Below are positions 41,499 to 50,285 of a stretch of 64,000 bases of DNA, piece by piece. The stretch is from contig CAZJHD010000019.1 in assembly GCA_964545855.1 (NCBI GenBank), positions 13,541 to 77,540 on the forward strand. The letters run 5' to 3'. Every line of letters starts with the position of its first letter. Within the stretch, counting starts at the first letter, position 1. The stretch comes from CAZJHD01 sp964545855 (lineage in GTDB: Bacteria; Planctomycetota; UBA1135; JACQFD01). The position numbers were made by a program, and so were the translations under genes. The notes below the pieces were generated by a model. The model was not told where the DNA came from and searched no databases. It saw only the letters and a list, made by a program, of their open reading frames with translations.

Positions 41499-42509
41499 TC
41501 AGGCGTTCTCCGGAGCCATCCCCAGCGAGAGCCCCACTTCGGCGAGCTTCTTCTGGATCTCCGTCAGGGTCGATCCCTTGAAGCCCTTCAGCGCCTCCAT
41601 CTCCTCTTCCGTGCGGCGCACGAGATCGCCGACGGTGTGGATGCCCTCGGCTTCGAGCATGGATCCGGCGCGCGACGAGAGGTGGAGCTCGGCGATCGGC
41701 TTGCTGAACTGCTCGTCGATCGCGCTGCTGATGTTCGCCGCATCGGTCGCCGCCGACTCGAAGGCGCGCAGCTCCTCGGCGACGAGGGCGGTCTCGCGAT
41801 CCTCGAAGTACTGGATGAAGGGGTTCAGGTGCTTGCGGTAGATCTTGCTCGCCTCGACGAGCGCCATCTCCGGCGACACCGTTCCGTCGCTCCAGATCTC
41901 GAGGACGAGCTTGTCGTAGTTCGTGATCTCGCCGACGCGCGTGCTCTCGACGGTGTACTTCACGCGGTAGATGGGCGAGTAGATGGCGTCCAGCGGGACG
42001 ACGCCGAGCTCCGCCTCGCCCTCGAGCCCCTCGTCGGCCGTGATGTATCCGCGGCCGTGGCGCACGACCATCTCGGCCCGGAAGGTGGCCGAATTCGTGA
42101 GCGTTGCGATGTGGCTGTCACCGTTCACGATCTCGGTGTTGTGATCGCAGATGACGTCCTTGCCGGTGATCTCGCCGGGACCCTTCTTCTCGATCCGGAT
42201 CGTCGCCGGGCCGTCCGAGTGGAGACGGACGCGAAGCCGCTTCACGTTGATGACGATGTCGGTGATGTCCTCGAGGACGCCCGGGATCGTCGAGAATTCG
42301 TGGACCACGCCATCGACCTTCAGCGACGTGACGGCGGAGCCCTCGATGGACGAGAGCAGCACGCGCCGCAGCCCATTCCCGATCGTGGCGCCATAGCCAC
42401 GCTGGAAGGGCGCGGCGACGAACCTGCCGTACGTCTCGGGATTCGTTCCCTCGACGTTCTCGCGGACGACTCGGGTCGGGAGTTCGAAGTTCCGCCAACG
42501 GATACGCAT
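41499..42509 (-). CDS. rpoA: RNA polymerase alpha subunit
   Basis: A 336-residue assembly scaffold of RNA polymerase. The N-terminal domain shows FVAAPFQRGYGATIGNGLRR and LLSSIEGSAVTSLKVDGVVH. The C-terminal domain with its HhH (LSSRAGSMLEAEGIHTVGDL) carries the promoter UP-element and activator contacts. Length is close to typical. Its position after rpsD and before rplQ is the standard alpha operon order. The ATG 42509-42507 follows rpsD after 206 nt, a wide gap for this operon, in which I see no clear promoter. Confidence 0.98.
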   Translation of the reverse strand: MRIRWRNFELPTRVVRENVEGTNPETYGRFVAAPFQRGYGATIGNGLRRVLLSSIEGSAVTSLKVDGVVHEFSTIPGVLEDITDIVINVKRLRVRLHSDGPATIRIEKKGPGEITGKDVICDHNTEIVNGDSHIATLTNSATFRAEMVVRHGRGYITADEGLEGEAELGVVPLDAIYSPIYRVKYTVESTRVGEITNYDKLVLEIWSDGTVSPEMALVEASKIYRKHLNPFIQYFEDRETALVAEELRAFESAATDAANISSAIDEQFSKPIAELHLSSRAGSMLEAEGIHTVGDLVRRTEEEMEALKGFKGSTLTEIQKKLAEVGLSLGMAPENA

Positions 42510-42715
42510 CGTTCAGTGGCTCGTGGCTAGTGTTCCGAAAAGGATCGTTCGAATCGGGCGCGGCCGCATCTCGAGCTCGACATGCGGCGGTCGCATCGAG
42601 GGCCCTCGCCGAGCGCGCTGGACGCGCGGGTCGGCGTCGTGGCGGCCTCGGGTCGAAGGTTCGTGCGGCAGTGTGCGGTGCGGAAGGAGCGGGTCCGTCG
42701 GTCGGGGTCTCGGGA

Positions 42716-43342
42716 CTACTTCGAGAGGAGCTCGACGATGAGCTGCTCCTTGATCGGATGCATCACGTCCTCGCGGCGCGGCAGGGCGACGACCCTCGTG
42801 ACGAGCGTCTCCCGATCGACTTGCAGCCATGCAGGGATGCTCTGGCTGCGGTTCACCTCGACGGCCTCGCGCACGACCTTCTTCGTCCGCTCGCGATCCT
42901 GAGGGACGATCGCGTCTCCGGCACGCACGAGGAACGACGGGACCGTCACGCGTCGGCCGTTCACTTGGAAGTGGCCGTGCACGATCAGCTGGCGAGCCTG
43001 ATTGCGGGAGAGCGCGAGTCCCGCCGCGAGGATCACGTTGTCGAGCCGCCGCTCGAGGAACACGAGCATGGCCTCGCCGGTGTTGCCCGGCTGTCGTTCC
43101 GCGCGAGCGAACACGAGTCGGAAGTTGCGCTCGTAGAGGCCGTAGATCCTCTTGAGCTTCTGCTTCTCGCGGAGCTGGAGGCCGTACTCCGAGACCTTCG
43201 AACGCCGCGCCGAGTGCTCGCCGGGCGGGTAGTCGCGCTTGTCGATGGCGCACTTGTTCGTGAAGCAGCGCTGCCCCTTGAGGAAGAGCTTCATGCCCTC
43301 GCGGCGACAGAGCTTGCAGACGTTGCCTGTGAATCGACCCAT
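42716..43342 (-). CDS. rpsD: 30S ribosomal protein uS4, zinc-binding form
   Basis: A 208-residue primary 16S-binding protein, translational repressor of the alpha operon in E. coli. Four Cys (VCKLCRREG and RCFTNKCAID) in the N-terminus form a zinc site, so this is the C+ form. The S4 RNA-binding domain (LSRNQARQLIVHGHFQVNGR) is intact. Standard length. 105 nt separate it from rpsK. Confidence 0.98.
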   Translation of the reverse strand: MGRFTGNVCKLCRREGMKLFLKGQRCFTNKCAIDKRDYPPGEHSARRSKVSEYGLQLREKQKLKRIYGLYERNFRLVFARAERQPGNTGEAMLVFLERRLDNVILAAGLALSRNQARQLIVHGHFQVNGRRVTVPSFLVRAGDAIVPQDRERTKKVVREAVEVNRSQSIPAWLQVDRETLVTRVVALPRREDVMHPIKEQLIVELLSK

Positions 43343-43447
43343 GAATGCCGGATTCCTGCTGGTGGCGGTCTCGAGATGGATGTACGGGGCGGAGAGCGAG
43401 TCGCGGGTTCGGAGGGCGGTGCGTGACTCGGCGTCGTGGACGGTCGG

Positions 43448-43900
43448 TCAGACGCGACGCCGCTTGCGCGGGCGGCAGCCGTTGTGGGGAAGCGGGGTCA
43501 CGTCCTCGATCGTGAGGACGCGAAGACCCGAGGCCTGGAGCGAGCGGACAGCGCTCTCGCGGCCGGAACCCGGCCCCTTCACGCGCACGTCCACTTCCTT
43601 CACGCCGAACTTGAGCGCAGCGCTCGCTGCCTGCTCGGCCGCTCGCTGCGCCGCGAAGGGCGTGCTCTTGCGGGATCCGGTGTAGCCGATCGTGCCGGCG
43701 CTGCCCCAGCTGAGAACGTCGCCGTTCGGATCGGTGATCGTGACGATCGTGTTGTTGAAGGTGGACTGGACGTGCGCGATCGCCTTCGCGACGGCGCGCT
43801 TCACCTTCTTGCGCGGACCCGATTCGGTCTTGGGCGCGGCCGGCGCGGAGCCGGTTTCGCCGCCGGCGGCCGCTTCCGTCTTGGGATTCTCTTCTGCCAT
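43448..43900 (-). CDS. rpsK: 30S ribosomal protein uS11
   Basis: A 150-residue platform protein. The core starts at KRAVAKAIAHVQSTFNNTIV and ends NGCRPRKRRRV as in the family. There is an N-terminal extension rich in Ala, Glu and Pro (AEENPKTEAAAGGETGSAPA), about 20-25 residues more than usual. ATG 43900 is the first start that keeps it; upstream lies the rpsM end. Confidence 0.97.
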   Translation of the reverse strand: MAEENPKTEAAAGGETGSAPAAPKTESGPRKKVKRAVAKAIAHVQSTFNNTIVTITDPNGDVLSWGSAGTIGYTGSRKSTPFAAQRAAEQAASAALKFGVKEVDVRVKGPGSGRESAVRSLQASGLRVLTIEDVTPLPHNGCRPRKRRRV

Positions 43901-43922
43901 GGGGATCGTCGAGATCGTTCGA

Positions 43923-43942
43923 AGTTCGGAGTTCGGAGTTCG
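43923..43942. repeat. Tandem 7-mer repeat in the rpsM-rpsK gap
   Basis: AGTTCGG occurs twice in tandem and then AGTTCG, at 43923-43942. It lies in the 95-nt spacer between rpsM and rpsK, upstream of the rpsK start. It may be neutral slippage sequence. Confidence 0.7.
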
Positions 43943-43995
43943 TTCTGGGATTCGGAGGTCGCTGCGATCGGCGCCGTGCCGTCCGCGGGCGGTGG

Positions 43996-44379
43996 CTACT
44001 TCTTGATGGTCGCCTGCTTCTTGCCGGCCACCGTCTTCCGCGGTCCCTTGCGCGTGCGCGCGTTGGACTTGGTGCGCTGGCCGTTCACCGGGAGGCTTCG
44101 CCGATGGCGGAGGCCCCGGTAGCACCCGATCTCCTTCAGCCGGTTGATCGACTGCGTGAGCTGACGACGGAGGTGCCCCTCCACCATGTACTTCTTCTCG
44201 ATGTGGACGTTCAGGCGCGTGGCGTCCTCTTCCGTCAGCTCGCGCGAGCGGAGCTCCGGATTGAGATTCAGCGCCTTGCAGACGTCCGCCGCGGAGGACG
44301 GACCGATCCCGTAGATGTACGTGAGGGAGACGATCAGCCGGCGGTCGGCCGGGATGTCAACGCCGCAGATTCGGGGCAT
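43996..44379 (-). CDS. rpsM: 30S ribosomal protein uS13
   Basis: A 127-residue head protein with the conserved start PRICGVDIPADRRLIVSLTY and the HhH motif IYGIGPSSAADVCKALNL, and the C-terminal tail GQRTKSNARTRKGPRKTV that contacts the P-site tRNA. First gene of the alpha operon. ATG 44379 lies 185 nt from rpmJ; that gap holds two hairpins. Confidence 0.98.
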   Translation of the reverse strand: MPRICGVDIPADRRLIVSLTYIYGIGPSSAADVCKALNLNPELRSRELTEEDATRLNVHIEKKYMVEGHLRRQLTQSINRLKEIGCYRGLRHRRSLPVNGQRTKSNARTRKGPRKTVAGKKQATIKK

Positions 44380-44411
44380 TCGTGAAGAGCGGTAGCGTCG
44401 GGTCGGGAGTC

Positions 44412-44480
44412 CCCTTCGAGAAGACGATCAGACTCGAAGGGAGGGAACGGCGGAGTGAGTGCGGGAGCTTCTTCGAAGAA
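44412..44480 (-). promoter_or_regulatory. Two hairpins between rpmJ and rpsM
   Basis: CCCTTCGAG (44412-44420) and CTCGAAGGG (44433-44441) form a 9-bp stem with a 12-nt loop, and TTCTTCGAAGAA (44469-44480) is a perfect 12-bp palindrome. Both are in the leader of rpsM on the minus strand. They could be processing sites or the target of S4 feedback, but no pseudoknot like the E. coli alpha leader is clear. Confidence 0.45.
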
Positions 44481-44564
44481 ACGAGGAGGCGCGGACGGGC
44501 AACAGTCGGGGGGCAGGTCTTCGGGGTGCTTCGAACGGACAGGTGTCGCGTCGCCCTTCTGGCT

Positions 44565-44681
44565 TCACTTCCCCTGGCGCTGCTTGTGGCGCGGATTCTT
44601 GCAGATCACGCGCACCACGCCGTGCCGGCGAATGACCTTGCAGTTCTCACAGATGCGGCGGACGCTGGCTCGGACTTTCAT
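44565..44681 (-). CDS. rpmJ: 50S ribosomal protein bL36, zinc-binding form
   Basis: A 38-residue protein, MKVRASVRRICENCKVIRRH... with ICENC and VICKNPRHK supplying three Cys and one His for zinc. This is the C+ form of bL36. Start ATG 44681-44679, stop TGA 44567-44565. It was found by reading the gap between rpsM and infA. Confidence 0.95.
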   Translation of the reverse strand: MKVRASVRRICENCKVIRRHGVVRVICKNPRHKQRQGK

Positions 44682-44792
44682 CTCGTGCGGGGATTCGGTG
44701 CGGCGTTGGGAACGAGGCCGGAAGTTCGTAGGACGGGAGGAGCGGAGAGCGTGAGAGGCGGTGATCCGCCTTCGACGGGACGTGCGATCGCC

Positions 44793-45011
44793 TCAGCCCC
44801 CGCGGTAGATGATCCGACCCTTGCTCAAGTCGTAGGGCGACATCTCCAGCGTGACCTTGTCGCCGGGAAGGATGCGGATGAAGTGCATCCGCATCTTCCC
44901 GGACACGTGCGCGAGAACGAGGTGACCGTTCTCGAGCTCGCAGCGGAAGCGAGCGTTCGGCAGTGCCTCGCGCACGATCGCTTCCACCGAGATGGGTTCC
45001 GTCTTGGCCAT
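44793..45011 (-). CDS. infA: Translation initiation factor IF-1
   Basis: A 72-residue OB-fold factor. It matches IF-1 throughout: IVREALPNARFRCELENGH, VLAHVSGKMRMHFIRILPGD and the end YDLSKGRIIYRGG. Length is normal. ATG 45011 begins MAKTEPISVE. It lies 95 nt after adk and 111 nt before rpmJ; the map gene that often sits between adk and infA is missing. Confidence 0.97.
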   Translation of the reverse strand: MAKTEPISVEAIVREALPNARFRCELENGHLVLAHVSGKMRMHFIRILPGDKVTLEMSPYDLSKGRIIYRGG

Positions 45012-45106
45012 AGGAGAGTTGTTTCGAAGTCGACGAGGCGTGGGTCGCGCGCGAGAGCCGCTCCTTCGTCCGTGGGAATGGGGGTTGGTGGCTCGCAGAC
45101 CCGAGG

Positions 45107-45790
45107 TCACGACTCGTCGCTCGCCCTCGGCCCGGAGTCTCCGGAGCGGCGGGGAAACATGCGGTCGAGGTCGCGAGTCACTGCCGAGATCGGCCGATCC
45201 GCCTGGATCGAGCGCAGGACGTCCCGGCTCTTGTAGAAATCGATCACGGGCTGCGTCTGCTCTCGGTACACGGCCAAACGCTGCTTGATGATCTCGGGCC
45301 GATCGTCCTCACGTCGGTACAGGGGCTGGCCACACCGGTCGCAAATCCCCGCCTCCTTGGGCGGGGCGGAACGCGCATTGTAGGGCGCGCCGCAGCCGCG
45401 GCAAATGAGTCTTCCTGCAGCACGCTCGACCAGCTCCTCATCGGCGATCTCGAACTCGACCACTCCATCCATCGCGAGGCCTCGTGGCTGGAGGAGCGCC
45501 TCGAGCGACTCGGCCTGGGCCGCCGTTCGGGGGAATCCGTCCAAGACGAAGCCCGGCTCCGCGTCCTGCTTGCGCAACCTCCAATCGACCAAGGAGTTGA
45601 CGAGGTCGTCGGGCACGAGCCTCCCCGCCTTCATGAACTCCTTGGCCTGCTTTCCGAGATCCGTTCCCTCCGCGACGGCAGCGCGGAACAGATCTCCGGT
45701 GGAGACGTGCGCGAGCCCGCGGTCCGAAGAAAAGCGCGCCGCTTGGGTGCCCTTTCCGGCACCCGGAGGCCCCAGGAAGACGAGCCGCAT
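45107..45790 (-). CDS. adk: Adenylate kinase with zinc-finger lid
   Basis: A 227-residue enzyme that converts ATP and AMP to two ADP. Walker A GPPGAGKGTQ is at residues 7-16, the AMP-binding VSTGDLFRAAV follows, then FVLDGFPRTAAQAESL. The lid carries four Cys, in CRGC and CDRC, so it binds zinc. The spacer to secY upstream is 12 nt. Confidence 0.97.
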   Translation of the reverse strand: MRLVFLGPPGAGKGTQAARFSSDRGLAHVSTGDLFRAAVAEGTDLGKQAKEFMKAGRLVPDDLVNSLVDWRLRKQDAEPGFVLDGFPRTAAQAESLEALLQPRGLAMDGVVEFEIADEELVERAAGRLICRGCGAPYNARSAPPKEAGICDRCGQPLYRREDDRPEIIKQRLAVYREQTQPVIDFYKSRDVLRSIQADRPISAVTRDLDRMFPRRSGDSGPRASDES

Positions 45791-45802
45791 CCTCCCCCCC
45801 GC

Positions 45803-47152
45803 CTACTGCCGGCGGGCCCACCCCGCGGGTCCGGCCCCTCCCTTCAGGAAACCCTCGTAGTTCCGCATGACGAGCTGAGCATTCAGCTTGTCGACGAGGT
45901 CGAGCGCGACGCCCACGACGATCAGGATGCTCGTGCCGCCGAGGAAAGCGCTCACCTGCGCGTCGTAGGCGAACTCCGAACGCACGAAGCCGGGAAGCAC
46001 GGCGATCACGGCGAGGAACGCGGCGCCGGCGAGCGTGATCCGGACGAAGACGTTCTCGAGGTATTCCGCGGTGCGCTTGCCCGGCCGAATCCCCGGAATG
46101 AAGGACCCGTACTCCTTCAGGTTGTTCGCGATCTCGTTCGGCTGGAACATGAGCGTCGTCCAGAAGAACGAGAAGAAGAAGATCAGCGCCGAGAGTGTCG
46201 TGACGTAGACGAAGCCGTCGGCCTTGTAGAAGAGCTGGGCGAACTTCTGCCACCCGAGCACCTCTCCGAGCGTCGTCGGCAGCAGGAAGAGCGCCGACGC
46301 GAAGATGATCGGCATCACGCCGGCCTGATTCACCTTGAACGGCAAGAAGTGCTTCTGCCCGCCGAAGACCCGGTTCCCGCGCACCAGCTTTCCCTGCTGG
46401 ATGGGAATGCGTCGCTGGCCCTTCGTCACGTAGACGATCGCGAACACGACCGCGATCCAGATGGCAATGACCTCGAGGATCGAGGAGATCGCCTTGCTCG
46501 GGTCGGCCTGGTTCGTTGCGAAGAAGTCGATGAACGACTGGGGCAGTCGGGCAATGATCCCCGCCATGATGATGAGGGAGATGCCATTGCCGATTCCGTG
46601 CTCGGTGATCTGCTCACCGATCCACATCACGAACATCGTTCCCGCCGTGAGCGCGAGCACGATGAGGAGCCCGTTCCCGAGACCGAGGCCACCGGGAAGG
46701 AGGTTCAGGTTCTGGCCGTGGTCCTTCGCGATGACGCCCGTGAGGACGAAGATCGCCTGGATCAAGCAGATCGGGATCGTCGCGTAGCGCGTGTACTGGT
46801 TGATCTTCTTCTGCCCGGCCTGACCCTCCTTGCTCAGCGACTCGAAGGCCGGCACTGCCTTCACGAGGATCGAGAAGAGGATCGATGCCGAGATGTAGGG
46901 CATCACCCCGAGGGAGAAGAGATCGAACTGGAGGATGCTCGAGCCCGTGAGCGCGGCCATCATTCCGAACAGCTTGGCCGCACCGCTCGCCGTGGCCTGC
47001 ACCTCCTCGATCACGGTGAGGTCGATCCCCGGAAGCGGGATCTGGTACCCGAGCCGATACACGAGGAGGAGCCCGCACGTGACGAGGATCTTCTTCCGAA
47101 GCTCGGGCACTCGGAAGAGATTGAGGGCGGAGATCGTTTGACTGCTCGCCAT
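45803..47152 (-). CDS. secY: Protein translocase subunit SecY
   Basis: The core channel of the Sec translocon, 449 residues, ten transmembrane helices. The plug and first helix region NLFRVPELRKKILVTCGLLL, the loop signature GIRPGKRTAEYLENVFVRIT and the helix GTSILIVVGVALDLV are all present. ATG 47152 is the SecY start; it is read after rplO with a 73-nt gap. It sits in the spc operon as in most bacteria. Confidence 0.98.
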   Translation of the reverse strand: MASSQTISALNLFRVPELRKKILVTCGLLLVYRLGYQIPLPGIDLTVIEEVQATASGAAKLFGMMAALTGSSILQFDLFSLGVMPYISASILFSILVKAVPAFESLSKEGQAGQKKINQYTRYATIPICLIQAIFVLTGVIAKDHGQNLNLLPGGLGLGNGLLIVLALTAGTMFVMWIGEQITEHGIGNGISLIIMAGIIARLPQSFIDFFATNQADPSKAISSILEVIAIWIAVVFAIVYVTKGQRRIPIQQGKLVRGNRVFGGQKHFLPFKVNQAGVMPIIFASALFLLPTTLGEVLGWQKFAQLFYKADGFVYVTTLSALIFFFSFFWTTLMFQPNEIANNLKEYGSFIPGIRPGKRTAEYLENVFVRITLAGAAFLAVIAVLPGFVRSEFAYDAQVSAFLGGTSILIVVGVALDLVDKLNAQLVMRNYEGFLKGGAGPAGWARRQ

Positions 47153-47225
47153 GACTACCGGTTCCGTGGAGCCTCGGGATCGACCCCGCGATCGAGCCGA
47201 TCCGACGGCGATTCGATGCCGCGCA

Positions 47226-47837
47226 TCACGACTTCTTCTTGGTTGTCTTGCCCGCGGCGGCCGCGGAAGCCGGAGCCTTGCCGCCACCGCCTCCAGCCTT
47301 CGCCTTGGGGGCCGCTTCCTTCTTGGAGCGCGTCGGCTTCGGCGCCGACGGAATCGGCTTGCGGGCCGGCCGCTTCTCCGCGAATCGCGGCTTCCGCCGT
47401 TCCTCGACGACGCCGCCTGCCTTCTCGATCTTCGTGCGCGCCGACCGGCTGACGCGGTCGGCCACGACCGTCAGCTTCCGCTGGAGTTCGCCGTCTCCGA
47501 GGACCTTCAGCAAGTCGGTCTCCTTCGTCACGAGGGCGCGCTCGAGGATCGCGGCCAGATCGACTCGGTCTCCATCGGCGAAACCGTTCAACGCCGAGAC
47601 GTTGACGATCGTGTAGCGCTCTCGGAAGTCCGCGTTCGAGAAGCCGCGCTTCGGGAGCCGCCGATAGAGCGGCATCTGCCCGCCTTCGTAGCCGGGCTTG
47701 GCCGACCAACCGGAGCGCGCACGCGCTCCCTTGTGACCGCGGCCCGATGTCTTGCCGAGACCAGAGCCCACGCCGCGGCCGACGCGCCGCCGAACGGGGT
47801 GTGCGGTTCCCGCGTGATGCACCGTGTTCAGATTCAT
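47226..47837 (-). CDS. rplO: 50S ribosomal protein uL15 with long tail
   Basis: A 203-residue protein; the core (RRVGRGVGSGLGKTSGRGHK, SGWSAKPGYEGGQMPLYRRL) is uL15. Usual length is about 145; the extra is a C-terminal tail rich in Lys, Ala and Gly (KKEAAPKAKAGGGGGKAPAS) that ends in TTKKKS. Its ATG overlaps the rpsE stop by 4 nt, which leaves no room for rpmD between them. Confidence 0.97.
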   Translation of the reverse strand: MNLNTVHHAGTAHPVRRRVGRGVGSGLGKTSGRGHKGARARSGWSAKPGYEGGQMPLYRRLPKRGFSNADFRERYTIVNVSALNGFADGDRVDLAAILERALVTKETDLLKVLGDGELQRKLTVVADRVSRSARTKIEKAGGVVEERRKPRFAEKRPARKPIPSAPKPTRSKKEAAPKAKAGGGGGKAPASAAAAGKTTKKKS

Positions 47838-48343
47838 CCGACTTTGACTCCGCGAAGCTCGGCCGTCCGCTCGCGCGTCCGCAGCTGGCTGACGCCTTGG
47901 ATCACGGCCTTGACGAGATTGACTGCGTTCGTGGATCCGTAGGCCTTGGTGAGCACGTCCTTCACGCCCGCGAGATCGAGGACCGCGCGGACGCAGTTGC
48001 CCGCGATGATCCCCGTTCCGGGCGCCGCCGGAATCAGCTTCACCGACGACGAGCCGAAGCGACCCAGCACTTCGTGAGGAATCGTGGTTCCCATGCGAGG
48101 GACGCGGAGCAAGTGCTTGCGAGCGTCCTTTCCCGACTTCTCGACCGCGGAGGGCACCTCCTTCGCCTTCCCGAAGCCGAAGCCGACCACGCCGTCGCGA
48201 TTGCCGACGACCGTCAGTGCCGAGAAGGAGAATCGGCGGCCGCCCTTCACGACGGCGGCGGAGCGGTTGACCTTCACCACGAGCTCATCGAGCTCGAGCG
48301 ATCCGGCCTCGGTGTGATCGAGGAATTCGACGTGGAGAGCCAA
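47834..48343 (-). CDS. rpsE: 30S ribosomal protein uS5
   Basis: A 169-residue protein near the decoding site. Core motifs are VKVNRSAAVVKGGRRFSF, VVGNRDGVVGFGFGKAKEVP and LLRVPRMGTTIPHEV. There is no ATG or GTG close to the conserved start; TTG 48343-48341 gives a normal length and is my choice. The frame stays open upstream, so the true start is uncertain. Confidence 0.94.
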   Translation of the reverse strand: MALHVEFLDHTEAGSLELDELVVKVNRSAAVVKGGRRFSFSALTVVGNRDGVVGFGFGKAKEVPSAVEKSGKDARKHLLRVPRMGTTIPHEVLGRFGSSSVKLIPAAPGTGIIAGNCVRAVLDLAGVKDVLTKAYGSTNAVNLVKAVIQGVSQLRTRERTAELRGVKVG

Positions 48344-48449
48344 GGGAGGAACCTGGTGGGCGTTGGATGTGATCGAGTCGGTGTGGAGGAGTGCAGTCGT
48401 TGCGCGTCGGGATCTCGGGCGAAGGGATCCGGCGATCAGAACTGGGCGA

Positions 48450-48860
48450 TCAGAACTGCAGACCGGCCTTTCGGGCCGCATCGGCGAGGACTCGAACACG
48501 GCCGTGGTATCGATAGGCGCCGCGATCGAAGACGACGGTCTTGATGCCCTTCTCGAGAGCGCGCTTCGCCACGGTCTCTCCAACGACTTTGGAGAGATCG
48601 CTCTTGGTGCGCTTCTTCTCGGTGGGAGCCTTCTCGCTCGAGCCCGCTTCCGCGTTCGGGGCCGATCGCCGCAGATCCTTCTCGAGGGACGACGCCGAGC
48701 AGAGCGTCTCGCCCTTCGTGTCGTCGATCACCTGGACGGAGATGTGCTTGTGGCTCCGGTAGACCGACAGACGCGGCCGGCCGGGATGGGCACGGAGAGT
48801 CCCGCGAACGGATCGCATGCGTCGCACGCGGCGGACGGTCTTCTTCTTGATCAGCTTCAT
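48450..48860 (-). CDS. rplR: 50S ribosomal protein uL18 with insert
   Basis: A 136-residue 5S-rRNA-binding protein. RPRLSVYRSHKHISVQVIDD and FDRGAYRYHGRVRVLADAAR match uL18. Compared with the usual 117-120 residues there is an internal insert of about 20 residues (APNAEAGSSEKAPTEKKRTK) between the beta-sheet and the GETVAKRALEKGI helix. Confidence 0.96.
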   Translation of the reverse strand: MKLIKKKTVRRVRRMRSVRGTLRAHPGRPRLSVYRSHKHISVQVIDDTKGETLCSASSLEKDLRRSAPNAEAGSSEKAPTEKKRTKSDLSKVVGETVAKRALEKGIKTVVFDRGAYRYHGRVRVLADAARKAGLQF

Positions 48861-48927
48861 GGATGGAGGATTTCTTGTCGCGTCGATCGCAGGGTTCGGG
48901 ATTCGTCGCCCTTCGCCACGGTTCGAA

Positions 48928-49470
48928 TCAGGTCGTGCCGAACGACTTGCCCTGCTTCTTCTTGATGACCTCGTCGGAGTACTTCACGCCCTTGGCGTTG
49001 TAGGGCTCCGGCGGGCGGACCTTGCGGATCTTCGCCGCGAGCTGTCCCACCTTCTGGCGGTCGATCCCCTTCACGAGGATCGACGTCGGCGACGGGCATT
49101 CCACCTTCACGTCGGGAGGAATCGGGATCCGAGCCGGGTTGCAGAAGCCAACGGTCAGGACGACGTCCTTCCCATCGAGCTTCGCGCCCCAGCCGGTGCC
49201 GGAGATCTCGAGGCGGCGTTCGTAGCCCTTCGAAACCCCCATCACCATGTTCTCGAGCATCGAGCGCGTGAGACCGTGATGAGTCTTCGATTCGCGCGAG
49301 TCGTCCGACCGCCCGACGACGGCGCTCGTCGCCTTCACCTCGATGGAGAGCGCACGATGGAGCGGGAACGTCAGCGTTCCCTTCGGGCCGGTGACGGAGA
49401 ACGAGGCCTTCGCCGGGTTCACCTTCACGTCCTTGGGGACGGCGACGGGAATCTTGCCGAGCCGAGACAT
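48928..49470 (-). CDS. rplF: 50S ribosomal protein uL6
   Basis: A 180-residue protein with two S6-like domains. Start SRLGKIPVAVPKDVKVN, then the KTHHGLTRSMLENMVMGVS motif and the end KIRKVRPPEPYNAKGVKYSD. Normal length. An AGGA lies about 8 nt before ATG 49470. Confidence 0.98.
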   Translation of the reverse strand: MSRLGKIPVAVPKDVKVNPAKASFSVTGPKGTLTFPLHRALSIEVKATSAVVGRSDDSRESKTHHGLTRSMLENMVMGVSKGYERRLEISGTGWGAKLDGKDVVLTVGFCNPARIPIPPDVKVECPSPTSILVKGIDRQKVGQLAAKIRKVRPPEPYNAKGVKYSDEVIKKKQGKSFGTT

Positions 49471-49513
49471 GGTTCAGATCCTGGATTCGATGGGGGTACG
49501 GGTCGTTTCCGGT

Positions 49514-49912
49514 TCAGCAGACCGTGGCGAGGATCTCGCCGCCGACGCCGAACTCCTTCGCCTTGTGGCCGCTCACGATCCCCCGCGTCGTCGAAAGGAT
49601 CGCGATGCCCTGGCCGTTGCTCACGCGCGGGATCTCCTCGACACCGATGTAGCGGCGGCATCCCGGCTTGCTCACGCGCTCGATCTCGCGGATCACGCGA
49701 TCCCCGTCCCGGTCGTACTTGAGGGTCACGCTCAGCTTGCCGGGAGCAGGGTCGCTCTCGACGGAGTAGTCCGTGATGTAGCCCTCGTCCTTGAGAACGA
49801 TGGCGAGCGCGGTACGAACCTTCGACAGGGGCATGTCCACCGACGCCCGCCGGATCGAATTCGCGTTTCGAATTCGCGTCAGGAAATCGGCGATGGGGTC
49901 GGTCATCGTCAT
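49514..49912 (-). CDS. rpsH: 30S ribosomal protein uS8
   Basis: A 132-residue 16S-binding protein. TDPIADFLTRIRNANSIRR at the start and ILSTTRGIVSGHKAKEFGVG near the end are the family signatures. In E. coli it represses the spc operon. 43 nt separate it from rplF. Confidence 0.98.
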   Translation of the reverse strand: MTMTDPIADFLTRIRNANSIRRASVDMPLSKVRTALAIVLKDEGYITDYSVESDPAPGKLSVTLKYDRDGDRVIREIERVSKPGCRRYIGVEEIPRVSNGQGIAILSTTRGIVSGHKAKEFGVGGEILATVC

Positions 49913-50011
49913 GGGCTGTGGGCGGGTGCTGGTCCCCGGGAAGGGGGCGAAGAGTTTCGGTTCGTGGGGACGAAGGGGGAAGGGCCTAGGTGCCGGACGA
50001 TCGCAGGTCCC

Positions 50012-50197
50012 CTACCAGGAGGCCTTGCGGACGCCGGGAATCTCGCCGCGGAGCGCCATGTTCCGGAAGCAGATGCGGCAGAGCCCGAAGCGCCGATAGA
50101 CGGCTCGGGTGCGGCCGCAGATCTGGCAGCGCGAGTAGCCGCGAGTCTTGAACTTGGGACGGCGCAACGCCTTCGCGACGAGGGATTTCTTGGCCAA
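50012..50197 (-). CDS. rpsN: 30S ribosomal protein uS14, zinc (type Z)
   Basis: A 61-residue short form of uS14. RCQICG and CRICF supply the four zinc Cys; the remainder (KTRGYSRCQICGRTRAVYRR) is the type Z pattern. The longer zinc-free form found in E. coli is not here. Gene lies 88 nt after rplE and 99 nt before rpsH. Confidence 0.98.
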   Translation of the reverse strand: MAKKSLVAKALRRPKFKTRGYSRCQICGRTRAVYRRFGLCRICFRNMALRGEIPGVRKASW

Positions 50198-50285
50198 TGC
50201 AGGATCTCGATGGTCTCGGTTCTCGAATACGTGAGGGATCGGGTTGCCGGGAGGGCGCTGGGCCTACCGGTCGGCGCCAGCGCGC

